Under the pieces are notes generated by a model. The model was not told where the DNA came from. It searched no databases and was given only the letters and a program-made list of their open reading frames with translations. Shown one piece after another: positions 17,280 through 27,756 of a stretch of 64,000 nt of DNA (positions are counted from its first letter, which is position 1; every line of letters starts with the position of its first letter). A program made the position numbers and the translations under genes. The stretch is taken from positions 124,001 through 188,000 of the forward strand of contig JAFKKV010000017.1 in the NCBI GenBank assembly GCA_017304475.1. The letters are read 5' to 3'. Source of the DNA: Hyphomicrobiales bacterium (GTDB lineage Bacteria; Pseudomonadota; Alphaproteobacteria; Rhizobiales; Phreatobacteraceae).

Positions 17280-18620
17280 TCACTTTCTCGTCCGCATCCA
17301 CTCGGCGATGGTGCCGAGCATGGCCTCGCGCAGCTCTTCGACGGCGGCCAGCGGGCCGGCGCCGAAATCCTCGATGGCTTCGCGGGCAAAAGCCTCGATC
17401 AGCAGGGCTTCCGCCTCGCCATGCGGAATGCCGCGGGCCTTCAGGTAGAACATCAGGTCGGGGTCGAGCTCGCCGCAGGTGCAGCCATGGCCGCACTGCA
17501 CGTCGTCGGCGAAGATCTCGAGCTCCGGCTTGTTGTCCATGGCCGGACCTTCATTCAGCATGATGGTCTGGCTCATCATCTTGCCGTCGGTCTTCTGGGC
17601 ATCGCGCGCGACGATGATCTTGCCCTGGAACACGCCATGGGCCTCGCCGTCGAGCACATGCTTGAACAGCTCGCGGCTGTCGCAATGGGGCACCGCGTGC
17701 TCCATCACCAGGCTGGTATCGGCATGCTGCCTGCCGCGCAGCATCGATACGCCGCGCAGGGTCGCGGTCGAATGCTCGCCGGCGAAGCGCACGAACAGCT
17801 GGCTGCGCGAAATGGCGGCGCCCGTGGTCAGGGTCAGCGTGTCGAAATGCGCCTTGGCGCCGATCTCGGCTTCCAGCGTCGCGATATGCAGCGCCTGGTC
17901 GCCCTCGATCTGGCGGCGGCCATGCTCCAGCGTCGCGCCGTCGCCGACGACGATCTGCAGCACCGAATTCTTCTGGTAATCGAGGCCGTCGGGACCGATA
18001 TGGGTCTCGACGATACCGGCGGAAGCGCCCTCGCCCACCAGCACCAGATTGCGCGAGGTGATGAAGCGCGACGGCCCGCTCGACGCCATCGAGACGAGGT
18101 CGAGCGCATGGCCGACTTCCGCGCCCGGCGCGATCTCGATCAAAAGGCCGTCGGTCAGGAAGGCGCCGTTGAGCGCGAAGGCGGCGTTGGCCTGGGCAAT
18201 GGCACCGCCGGCGAGCCGGTTGGCGATCGCCGGCCGGTGCACCAGGGCATCAGCCAGGCTCGACACGGAAACACCCTCGGGCAGCTTGGCCATGTCCGAC
18301 AATTCGGGCGCGAAACAGCCGTCCAGCACCACGACGCGCGCGCCGCCGATGCGCGGCAGCGCATAAAGCGAGGTCTTGGCGGCCAGCATGGTCGCCGCGT
18401 CGGCGACGCCGGCGAGCGGCTTGGCCTCGCGCATCATCGTGCGCAGATCGGTATATTTCCACTCCTCGACCCGCCGGTGCGGCAGTCCGAGCATTTCGAA
18501 ACGGGCGAAGCCGGCGGCGCGCAGCGCCTCCAGGGCCTCGCCTCCGGAACCCTGCACCGAGCCATAGGCGCCGATCAGCGCCTGCTCGGCCGAGGTACGG
18601 ATAGGGGTGACCGCGTTCAT
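17280..18620 (-). CDS. sufD: Fe-S cluster assembly protein SufD
   Basis: This 446-residue protein is the partner of SufB in the SufBC2D scaffold. The N-terminal helical part contains the RRVEEWKYTDLR motif typical of SufD. The beta-helix core ends in the conserved ADDVQCGHGCTCGELDPD...FYLKARGIPHGEAE region. Length is normal. The ATG at 18620 is 10 bases after the sufC stop, and the long open frame upstream is in the sufC region and out of register with family homology. Confidence 0.94.
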   Translation of the reverse strand: MNAVTPIRTSAEQALIGAYGSVQGSGGEALEALRAAGFARFEMLGLPHRRVEEWKYTDLRTMMREAKPLAGVADAATMLAAKTSLYALPRIGGARVVVLDGCFAPELSDMAKLPEGVSVSSLADALVHRPAIANRLAGGAIAQANAAFALNGAFLTDGLLIEIAPGAEVGHALDLVSMASSGPSRFITSRNLVLVGEGASAGIVETHIGPDGLDYQKNSVLQIVVGDGATLEHGRRQIEGDQALHIATLEAEIGAKAHFDTLTLTTGAAISRSQLFVRFAGEHSTATLRGVSMLRGRQHADTSLVMEHAVPHCDSRELFKHVLDGEAHGVFQGKIIVARDAQKTDGKMMSQTIMLNEGPAMDNKPELEIFADDVQCGHGCTCGELDPDLMFYLKARGIPHGEAEALLIEAFAREAIEDFGAGPLAAVEELREAMLGTIAEWMRTRK

Positions 18621-18630
18621 CTCGTGATCC

Positions 18631-19386
<756 letters not shown>

Positions 19387-19527
19387 GGGTCTAGTCCTGG
19401 AATATCTTGAAGCGTCCTGCCGGTCCGGCCGGCGTCCGCGAGGATTGAAGGGAGTCGCGCCTGCGTCTGTCGCGCCGCTCTTCGCCGGCCTTGTCGGCCC
19501 GGACGGCGGCGCCTCGGCGGCCGGCGA

Positions 19528-21000
<1,473 letters not shown>

Positions 21001-21047
21001 TGGTCTCTCCTCGTCCTTGCGGCTTCAAGGGCCACAGGTTGGCACTG

Positions 21048-22211
21048 TCATGCGGCTCGGGAAGCCCGGGCCGATAGCTTCTGAACATGCGCCGCCAGGG
21101 CGGCCGTGAAACGTTCCACATCCGCCCGGGTGGTCGACCACCCCAGACTGACGCGAATTGCGGATTTCGCCTGGTCGGCGGCGATCCCCATGGCAGACAG
21201 CACATGGCTCGGGGCAACCTTGCCCGAAGCGCAGGCCGATCCGGTCGAGACCGCGACACCGGCGAGATCCAGCGCGATGACCGAAGTCTCGCCGTCCAGA
21301 CCCGGATGGATCGTCAGGCTGGTATTCGCCAAGCGGCGGGCTTGCAAGCCAATAACCCGGCTCGCAGGAGATATAGTGGCGATCTGAGCCTCCATCCAGT
21401 CCCTGAGCGGTGCGACTCGTGCGGATTCTTGAGCGATCCCGTCAAGGATGGCGGCCGCGGCCGCGCCGAAGCCGGCAATGCCCTGGAGATTCTCGGTGCC
21501 GGCGCGCAGGCGCGCCTCCTGGCCGCCGCCCTGGACCAGCCGGTCGAACGCAACCGCGTCGTGGCCGCGAATGATCGCGCCGACGCCCTGTGGCGCGCCG
21601 ATCTTGTGGCCCGAGACGAAGATCGCGTCGGCGCCGATCGCCTGGATGTCGACCGGCACCTTGCCGAGCGCCTGCACGGCATCGACGACGAAACGCGCGC
21701 CATGCGTCTCGACGAGCGCGCGAATCTCGGCCAGCGGCTGCAGCACGCCGGTCTCGTTATTGGCCAGCATGACGGCGACGAGCGCCGGCCCCGGCACCCG
21801 TTCCAGAAGGTCGGCCAGCGCGGCAAGCGCGATCCGGCCCTGCCCGTCGACCGGGCAGACATGAATATCGGTCGCCGCGAACCGGCCGCCGGCCAGCACG
21901 CAGGAATGCTCGACCGCCGAAACGATCAGCGAACGCGCCGGCCCGCCAGGACCACGCCGCCCCGTGAAGCCAGGCGACAGCAGGGTCGCCGCGGCTTCGC
22001 TGCCGCCTGAGGTGAAGGTGACGAGCTTGGCTTCCGCGCCGGCCAGCCGGCCGACCTGCTCGCGCCCGATCTCGATCGCCCGCCGCGCCGCCCGGCCCTC
22101 GCCGTGAACCGCCGACGCATTGCCGCTGATCGCCATGGCGGCGAGCACGGCTTCGCGAGCCTCCGGCCTCAGCGGAGACGTCGCGTTATGGTCGAGATAG
22201 ACGCGCGTCAT
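21048..22211 (-). CDS. Cysteine desulfurase, NifS/IscS-like (class I)
   Basis: This 387-residue PLP enzyme opens the SUF operon. Features are VYLDHNATSPLRPEA at the start, NNETGVLQPL, the PLP lysine in FVSGHKIGAP, and the catalytic cysteine in the STGSACASGKVAPSHVL loop, which is the longer class I type. In many Hyphomicrobiales the SUF operon has both a NifS-like and a SufS desulfurase; the division of labour is unclear. It is the first gene after a promoter overlapped by an Irr-type iron box. Confidence 0.92.
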   Translation of the reverse strand: MTRVYLDHNATSPLRPEAREAVLAAMAISGNASAVHGEGRAARRAIEIGREQVGRLAGAEAKLVTFTSGGSEAAATLLSPGFTGRRGPGGPARSLIVSAVEHSCVLAGGRFAATDIHVCPVDGQGRIALAALADLLERVPGPALVAVMLANNETGVLQPLAEIRALVETHGARFVVDAVQALGKVPVDIQAIGADAIFVSGHKIGAPQGVGAIIRGHDAVAFDRLVQGGGQEARLRAGTENLQGIAGFGAAAAAILDGIAQESARVAPLRDWMEAQIATISPASRVIGLQARRLANTSLTIHPGLDGETSVIALDLAGVAVSTGSACASGKVAPSHVLSAMGIAADQAKSAIRVSLGWSTTRADVERFTAALAAHVQKLSARASRAA

Positions 22212-22326
22212 GCGGTCGAAACGCCCTGTCCGAAAAGCTTGGCATTCTGTGATCGGATCGTGCTATAGGCCCGATCCTCAAGCGTCTGAGCCGCCCGAAC
22301 CCATGGATTGGGTGTCCGGGCATAAA

Positions 22327-22343
22327 CTTAGAACAATTCTAAA
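22327..22343. promoter_or_regulatory. Irr-type iron control element
   Basis: C-TTAGAA-CAA-TTCTAA-A matches the ICE consensus TTTAGAA-N3-TTCTAAA bound by the iron-response regulator Irr in alphaproteobacteria, with one mismatch at the first base. It sits at the -10/+1 region of the minus-strand promoter of the SUF operon, a position suited to repression. Irr control of suf genes is known in the group. It could also affect the divergent hydrolase gene. Confidence 0.78.
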
Positions 22344-22371
22344 AACTAAGGGTGTTGACCCGCCCTGTCAA
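22343..22371 (-). promoter_or_regulatory. Promoter of the SUF operon
   Basis: On the minus strand TTGACA (22366-22371) is followed after 17 bp by TAGTTT (22343-22348). The start would be near 22337, inside the iron box, leaving a leader of about 125 nt before the desulfurase ATG. The leader contains a GGATCG/CGATCC inverted repeat around 22255-22277. Confidence 0.6.
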
Positions 22372-22444
22372 GGATGGGCACCCAATCGCAGGCATGATCG
22401 GAATGGTCGATGCCGCGACATCGCTGTGCTGACGAGGTTGATTT

Positions 22445-23101
22445 ATGCCTGAGGTGATCTTCAACGGTCCGGCCGGTCGGATCGAGGGCCGCTATCATCC
22501 GGCCAAGGTCCGCAACGCGCCGATCGGCATCATCCTGCACCCGCACCCGCAATTCGGCGGGACGATGAACAACCCGATCGTCTACAACCTCTATTATCAG
22601 TTCGTGAACCGCGGCTTTTCGGTTCTGCGCTTCAATTTCCGCGGCGTCGGCCGCAGCCAGGGCAATTTCGACCACGGCGTCGGCGAATTGTCGGATGCGG
22701 CTTCCGCGCTCGACTATGCCCAGGCGATCAACCCGGAAGCCCGCACCTGCTGGATCGCCGGCGTCTCCTTCGGCGCCTGGATCGGCATGCAGCTTTTGAT
22801 GCGCCGCCCCGAGGTCGAGGGCTTCCTCTCGGTCGCCCCGCCGGCCAATCTCTACGACTTCTCGTTCCTCGCCCCCTGCCCGTCCTCCGGCCTGATCGTC
22901 CATGGCGACAAGGACGCGGTGGCGCCGCTCACCTCCGTGCAGGGCCTGGTCGAGAAGCTGAAGACCCAGAAGGGCATCATCATCGAGCAGCAGGTGGTGG
23001 CCGGCGCCAACCACTTCTTCGAGGGCAAGGTGGACGAGCTGATGGGCATCGTCGGCACCTATCTCGACAAGCGCCTGGGGAAACGCGACGCGGCCGAGTA
23101 A
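22445..23101 (+). CDS. Alpha/beta hydrolase (YghX/dienelactone-hydrolase-like small family)
   Basis: This 218-residue protein has an alpha/beta-hydrolase core: GIILHPHPQFGGTMNN, FNFRGVGRSQG, nucleophile elbow GVSFGAWIG (Ser), VHGDKDAVAPL with the acidic residue, and GANHFFEGK with the catalytic His. This small family is widely conserved in alphaproteobacteria and often sits next to SUF or cysteine desulfurase genes; the substrate is unknown. It diverges from the SUF operon over a shared 233-bp region. Confidence 0.85.
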   Translation: MPEVIFNGPAGRIEGRYHPAKVRNAPIGIILHPHPQFGGTMNNPIVYNLYYQFVNRGFSVLRFNFRGVGRSQGNFDHGVGELSDAASALDYAQAINPEARTCWIAGVSFGAWIGMQLLMRRPEVEGFLSVAPPANLYDFSFLAPCPSSGLIVHGDKDAVAPLTSVQGLVEKLKTQKGIIIEQQVVAGANHFFEGKVDELMGIVGTYLDKRLGKRDAAE

Positions 23102-23145
23102 TCGGCCTTGAACTGGCCGGCGACTCCGTTTAAGCGCCAGGGCTT

Positions 23146-24096
23146 ATGACAAATACGCCCTCGTCCTTCGTGCTGAACCGCCGGCACTTGCTCGGGATCG
23201 ACGGCCTTTCCGCTTCAGAGATCACCGGCCTGCTCGATCTGGCCGAAGAGTTCGTCACTCTCAACCGCCAGGTCGAGAAGAAGCGAACCTCTCTGCGCGG
23301 ACGGACCCAGATCAATCTTTTCTTCGAGAATTCGACGAGGACCCAGTCCTCCTTCGAGCTCGCCGGCAAGCGCCTCGGCGCCGACGTGATGAACATGTCG
23401 GTGGCCCAGAGCTCGATCAAGAAGGGCGAGACCCTGATCGACACGGCATTGACGCTCAATGCCATGCATCCCGACATCCTGATCATGCGCCATGCCGCCT
23501 CCGGCGCGGTCGAGCTTCTGTCCAAGAAGGTCGACTGCTCGGTGGTCAATGCCGGCGACGGCACCCATGAGCACCCGACCCAGGCGTTGCTCGACGCCTT
23601 GACCATCCGCCGCAACAAGGGCCGGATCGAGCGGCTCACCGTGGCGATCTGCGGCGACATCCTGCATTCGCGCGTCGCCCGCTCCAACATCATCCTGCTC
23701 AACCAGATGCAGGCGCGGGTGCGCGCCATCGGCCCCTCCACCTTGCTGCCGGCCTCCGCCGAGCGGCTCGGCGTCGAGGTCTACCGTGACATGAAGGAAG
23801 GCCTGAAGGACGTCGACATCGTCATGATGCTGCGCCTCCAGCGCGAGCGCATGAACGGCTCCTTCGTGCCGTCGGTGCAGGAATATTTCCACTTCTTCGG
23901 GCTCGACGAAGCCAAGCTCCGCTACGCCAAGCCGGACGCGCTGGTGATGCATCCCGGCCCGATGAACCGCGGTGTCGAAATCGCCACCTCGGTCGCCGAC
24001 GGCGCGCAATCGCTGATCCGCGAACAGGTCGAAATGGGCGTGGCGGTCCGCATGGCCGTCCTCGAAGCGCTCGCGCGCAACCTGCCGAACGCGTGA
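23146..24096 (+). CDS. pyrB: Aspartate carbamoyltransferase catalytic chain
   Basis: This 316-residue enzyme makes N-carbamoyl-L-aspartate, the first committed step of pyrimidine synthesis. The carbamoyl-phosphate motif STRT is in [23 protein letters not shown] and [11 protein letters not shown] follow, and the C-terminal aspartate-site loop is [11 protein letters not shown]. No pyrI is present. It is four bases upstream of the dihydroorotase-like gene, an arrangement typical of PyrB-PyrC' complexes. Confidence 0.96.
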   Translation: MTNTPSSFVLNRRHLLGIDGLSASEITGLLDLAEEFVTLNRQVEKKRTSLRGRTQINLFFENSTRTQSSFELAGKRLGADVMNMSVAQSSIKKGETLIDTALTLNAMHPDILIMRHAASGAVELLSKKVDCSVVNAGDGTHEHPTQALLDALTIRRNKGRIERLTVAICGDILHSRVARSNIILLNQMQARVRAIGPSTLLPASAERLGVEVYRDMKEGLKDVDIVMMLRLQRERMNGSFVPSVQEYFHFFGLDEAKLRYAKPDALVMHPGPMNRGVEIATSVADGAQSLIREQVEMGVAVRMAVLEALARNLPNA

Positions 24097-24100
24097 CGCC

Positions 24101-25399
24101 ATGGCCCAGACCGATCCCCGCCCCCTGCTCCTCGCCAATGCCCGGCTGATCGACCCCTCGACCGGTTCCGACATGCCCGGCGGCCTGTTCGTCGAGAACG
24201 GCGTGATCCGCGACCACGGCCCGGCGCTCGACGCCTCGGCCGTTCCCGAGGGAACCGAGATCGTCGATTGCGGCGGCGCCGTCGTCGCTCCCGGTCTCGT
24301 CGATATCAGGTGTTTCGTCGGCGAGCCCGGTTACGAATATCGCGAGACGCTGGCTTCCGCCTCGCGGGCCGCCGCCGCCGGCGGCGTCACCACCATCGTC
24401 TGTCAGCCCTCGACCGAGCCGGTGATCGACGATCCGGCCATCGTCGACTTCCTGCTGCGCCGCGCCCGTGACACCGGCATCGTGCGCATCCATCCCATGG
24501 CGGCGATCACCAAGAAGCTCGCCGGCCGCGAGATGACCGAGTTCGGCCTGCTGCAGGAGGCCGGAGCGGTCGCCTTCACCGACGGGGCACGCTCGGTCAC
24601 CGACGCCCTGGTGATGCGCCGGGCCATGACCTATGCGCGCGATTTCGACGCGCTGATCGTGCACCACACCGAAGATCCCGACCTGATCGGCGAAGGCGTG
24701 ATGAACGAGGGCGAATTCGCCTCGCGCCTCGGCCTCGGCGGCATTCCCGTCGAAGCCGAAACCATCATGCTCGAGCGCGACATGCGCCTGGTGAAGCTGA
24801 CCGGCGTGCGCTACCACGCCGCTTCCATCACCTGCCGCGACAGCTTGGCGATCATTGCGCGCGCCAAGAACGAGGGCCTGCCGGTCACCGCCGCGGTCAC
24901 CGTCAACCATCTGACGCTGAACGAAAACGACATCGGCAGCTACCGCACCTTCTGCAAGCTGACGCCGCCCTTGCGCACCGAGGACGACCGCCTGGCGCTC
25001 GCCGATGCGGTCGCCGACGGCCTGATCGACGTGGTCGTCTCCGATCACGATCCCCATGACGTCGAAACCAAGCGGCTGCCCTTCGCCGAGGCCGAGCCCG
25101 GCGCGGTCGGGGTCGAGACCATGCTGCCCGCGGCGCTGCGCCTGGTCCATTCCGGCCTGGTGCCGCTGCCCACCTTGCTGAAGGCGCTGTCGACCACGCC
25201 CGCCAAACTGCTCCGGCTGCCCGGCGGCACGCTCGCCCGCGGCGCGCCGGCCGACCTCGTCGTCATCGATATCGACGAGCCCTGGGTGCTCGACCGCGAC
25301 ACCCTCAAGTCGAAATGCAAGAACTCGCCTTTCGACGAGGCACGCCTGACCGGCCGGGCGATCAGAACCCTGGTGGCCGGACGCACCGTGCACGGTTAG
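24101..25399 (+). CDS. pyrC: Dihydroorotase-like protein (PyrC'), probably lacking zinc-site histidines
   Basis: This 432-residue amidohydrolase-superfamily protein aligns with dihydroorotases over its full length ([48 protein letters not shown]). At the metal site, where active enzymes have D-x-H-x-H-x-R-E-P-G, it reads [10 protein letters not shown] (residues 68-77), so both ligand histidines and the substrate arginine are replaced. The later His in HHTED and the Asp in SDH remain. Related Hyphomicrobiales proteins share FVGEPG. In Pseudomonas, an inactive PyrC' is needed for PyrB assembly; the same role is likely here. Confidence 0.88.
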   Translation: MAQTDPRPLLLANARLIDPSTGSDMPGGLFVENGVIRDHGPALDASAVPEGTEIVDCGGAVVAPGLVDIRCFVGEPGYEYRETLASASRAAAAGGVTTIVCQPSTEPVIDDPAIVDFLLRRARDTGIVRIHPMAAITKKLAGREMTEFGLLQEAGAVAFTDGARSVTDALVMRRAMTYARDFDALIVHHTEDPDLIGEGVMNEGEFASRLGLGGIPVEAETIMLERDMRLVKLTGVRYHAASITCRDSLAIIARAKNEGLPVTAAVTVNHLTLNENDIGSYRTFCKLTPPLRTEDDRLALADAVADGLIDVVVSDHDPHDVETKRLPFAEAEPGAVGVETMLPAALRLVHSGLVPLPTLLKALSTTPAKLLRLPGGTLARGAPADLVVIDIDEPWVLDRDTLKSKCKNSPFDEARLTGRAIRTLVAGRTVHG

Positions 25400-25465
25400 C
25401 GGCAGCGACATCACGGCGTGCCGGGCCATGGGGCGGGTCCCACGCCCGTCTCAAGAGGGCAACCC

Positions 25466-25715
25466 TCGTCTTGGCCGGGCTTGTCCCGGCCATCCACGAA
25501 TTCAGCCGGGTTGTCCGCCGAAACCATCGCGCCGCAGACTGGCGGGAACAGAGAAGTGCAAGTCGTGGATGCCCGGGACAAGCCCGGGCAAGACGATGTG
25601 TGGACATCGCGGCCTACTCGGCCACGGCACTGGCCCCGCAACCGGGCCGATCTCTCCCGGTGCCAACCATCGTCCTGTTCACGCTTGTCCCTGATATCCA
25701 CGGCCTGCTCTGCCC
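25466..25715. repeat. Family D palindromic repeat (inverted pair plus fragment)
   Basis: This is within the 401-bp gap between the dihydroorotase-like gene and plsY. The arm at 25466-25499 (GTCTTGGCCGGGCTTGTCCC...ATCCACG) is matched in inverted orientation at 25564-25596 (CGTGGATGCCCGGGACAAGC...AGACGA). A decayed third copy in the first orientation lies at 25669-25715 (CATCGTCCTGTTCACGCTTG...). The remaining bases up to 25800 hold no visible gene; the plsY start follows GGTGCCTCCCCTC, without a strong Shine-Dalgarno sequence. Confidence 0.8.
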
Positions 25716-25800
25716 CCGACGCAAATTCTCTCCCCCGGAATGCTTCAATCCGGGCGAGAAACCCTCTAGCGTTCGAGGCATCAGTCAGGTGCCTCCCCTC

Positions 25801-26460
25801 ATGCTCGATCTGTCGCTCGCCGCTCTCCTCGCAGCCCTCGCCTTCGGCTACCTGCTCGGCTCGATCCCCTTCGGGCTGCTTTTGACCCGTTCCGCCGGCA
25901 TGGGCGATATCCGTGCCATCGGCTCGGGCAATATCGGCGCGACCAATGTGCTGCGCACCGGCAACAAGAAGCTCGCGGCGGCGACCTTGCTGCTCGATGC
26001 GCTGAAAGCGACCGCCGCGGTCCTGATCGCCGGCCGCTTCGGCCCGGAGGCGGCGCTTGCCGGCGGCATCGGCGCCTTTCTCGGCCATATCTTCCCGGTC
26101 TGGCTCGGCTTCAAGGGCGGCAAGGGGGTCGCGACCTTCCTCGGCCTGCTCCTCGGCCTCTACTGGCCGGCCTTCCTGGTTTTCGCCCTGGTCTGGCTCG
26201 CCATGGCCTATGCCTTCCGCTACTCGTCACTGGCCGCCCTGGTCGCCAGCGTCGCGGCGCCGGCCTTCATGATCCTGCTGGCCAAGTGGCCGGCCCTGCA
26301 ATCGGTCCTGCCCTCGCCTTTCGGCTCGGCCCTGCAGATCGGCGTGGCGACCCTCGTGGTCACCGCTGTGATCTGGGCCAAGCATCACGAGAACATCGCC
26401 AAGCTCGTCGCGGGAACCGAGAGCCGGATCGGCGAGAAGAGCGCGGCGAAGGCCCCATGA
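25801..26460 (+). CDS. plsY: Glycerol-3-phosphate acyltransferase PlsY
   Basis: This 219-residue inner-membrane enzyme transfers the acyl group from acyl phosphate to glycerol-3-phosphate, the first step of phospholipid synthesis. It has five or more hydrophobic segments and the three family motifs: [38 protein letters not shown], and the late HHENIAKL. The ATG at 25801 matches the family start; the long open frame before it runs through repeat D. Its stop overlaps the dprA start (ATGA). Confidence 0.93.
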   Translation: MLDLSLAALLAALAFGYLLGSIPFGLLLTRSAGMGDIRAIGSGNIGATNVLRTGNKKLAAATLLLDALKATAAVLIAGRFGPEAALAGGIGAFLGHIFPVWLGFKGGKGVATFLGLLLGLYWPAFLVFALVWLAMAYAFRYSSLAALVASVAAPAFMILLAKWPALQSVLPSPFGSALQIGVATLVVTAVIWAKHHENIAKLVAGTESRIGEKSAAKAP

Positions 26461-27569
26461 ATGGCAGGCGGCCCCTGACGCCGAGCGAGGCCGAGCGACT
26501 GGACTGGCTCCGGCTCGCCCGCTCCGGCAATGTCGGGCCGCGCACCTTCCGTGACCTGATCGGCCTTTATGGCAGTGCCTCGGCCGCCCTAGACGCCCTG
26601 CCCGGCCTGATGCGCCGCGGCGGCGGCCGCGACATCCGCATCGCCGGCCGGCAGGAGGCCGAGCGCGAAATGGCCGCGGCCACGCGCCATGGCGTGCGCA
26701 TGGTGGCGCTGGGCGAAGCCGATTATCCCGACCTGCTCGGCGAGATCGCCGCGCCACCGCCGATCATCGGCATCCAGGGCCGCGCCGAGTGCCTGGCGCG
26801 GCCAATGGTCGGGCTGGTCGGCTCGCGCAATGCCTCGGCCGCCGGCCTGAAAATGGCCGCCCTGCTGGCCCGCGGTCTCGGCGAGGTCGGTTTCACCACC
26901 GTCTCGGGCCTTGCCCGCGGCATCGACGCGGCGGCGCATCAGGCCTCGCTCGCCAGCGGCACGGTCGCCGTGCTCGCCGGCGGCCATGACCAGATCTATC
27001 CACCGGAAAACCAGCCGCTCGTCGGCCGCATCCTCGAAACCGGCTGCGCCATCAGCGAAATGCCCATGGGACACGAGCCCCGCGCCAAGGACTTCCCGCG
27101 CCGCAACCGGCTGATCGCCGGCCTGTCGCTCGGCGTCGTCGTGGTCGAGGCCGCCGAACGATCGGGCTCGCTGATCACCGCGCGGCTGGCGCTGGAGGAG
27201 AACCGCGAGGTCTTCGCGGTGCCGGGATCGCCGCTCGATCCGCGCGCCGCCGGCACCAATCGCCTGTTGAAGGACGGCGCGGTGCTGGTGACCGGGCTCG
27301 ACGATGTCGAGGCCGTGCTGCGCCCGCTGGCGGCCCGCCATCAGCGGATCCTGCGGGCCGAGGAAGACGAGCGCCCGATGCCGCCAGCCGATCCGGGCGA
27401 GGCCGAGCGCGACAGGATCGTCGCCCTGCTCGGCCCGGTGCCGGTCTCCCTCGACGACATCATCCGGCTGTCCGGGCTTGGCGTCGCCACCGTTCGTATC
27501 ATCCTGCTCGAACTGGAACTCGCCGGCCGGCTGATCCGCGATTCCGGCGGCCGCATCTCGCTGGCCTGA
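26457..27569 (+). CDS. dprA: DNA processing protein DprA
   Basis: This 370-residue protein loads RecA on incoming single-stranded DNA during transformation. It has an N-terminal helix-hairpin-helix-like region ([22 protein letters not shown]), the Rossmann-like DNA-binding domain ([63 protein letters not shown]) and a C-terminal winged helix. The ATG overlaps the plsY stop. DprA is conserved in bacteria not known to be transformable, so competence is not implied. Confidence 0.94.
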   Translation: MNGRRPLTPSEAERLDWLRLARSGNVGPRTFRDLIGLYGSASAALDALPGLMRRGGGRDIRIAGRQEAEREMAAATRHGVRMVALGEADYPDLLGEIAAPPPIIGIQGRAECLARPMVGLVGSRNASAAGLKMAALLARGLGEVGFTTVSGLARGIDAAAHQASLASGTVAVLAGGHDQIYPPENQPLVGRILETGCAISEMPMGHEPRAKDFPRRNRLIAGLSLGVVVVEAAERSGSLITARLALEENREVFAVPGSPLDPRAAGTNRLLKDGAVLVTGLDDVEAVLRPLAARHQRILRAEEDERPMPPADPGEAERDRIVALLGPVPVSLDDIIRLSGLGVATVRIILLELELAGRLIRDSGGRISLA

Positions 27570-27671
27570 GCAGCCTGGGCTTTAGCCCAGCCAGCTCCAC
27601 CACGGCCCGGCCAACGCACTGCCGCGGCGGCCGCCGCGCTAGGTGAAAGCACGACGGGTCGCTTCTGCCAT

Positions 27672-27700
27672 TTGACTTGGTGCGACCTTGTGCCCATGTT
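27672..27700 (+). promoter_or_regulatory. topA: Candidate promoter of topA
   Basis: TTGACT (27672-27677) and CATGTT (27695-27700) are separated by exactly 17 bp and precede the topA start by about 57 bp. A CTGGGC/GCCCAG hairpin at 27575-27590, just after dprA, may separate the units but has no T-tract. Confidence 0.5.
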
Positions 27701-27756
27701 CCGCCCGGTTTGCGGCACCGCATCATCGGGGCCGCCACGGCAAAGGACGCAATCGA

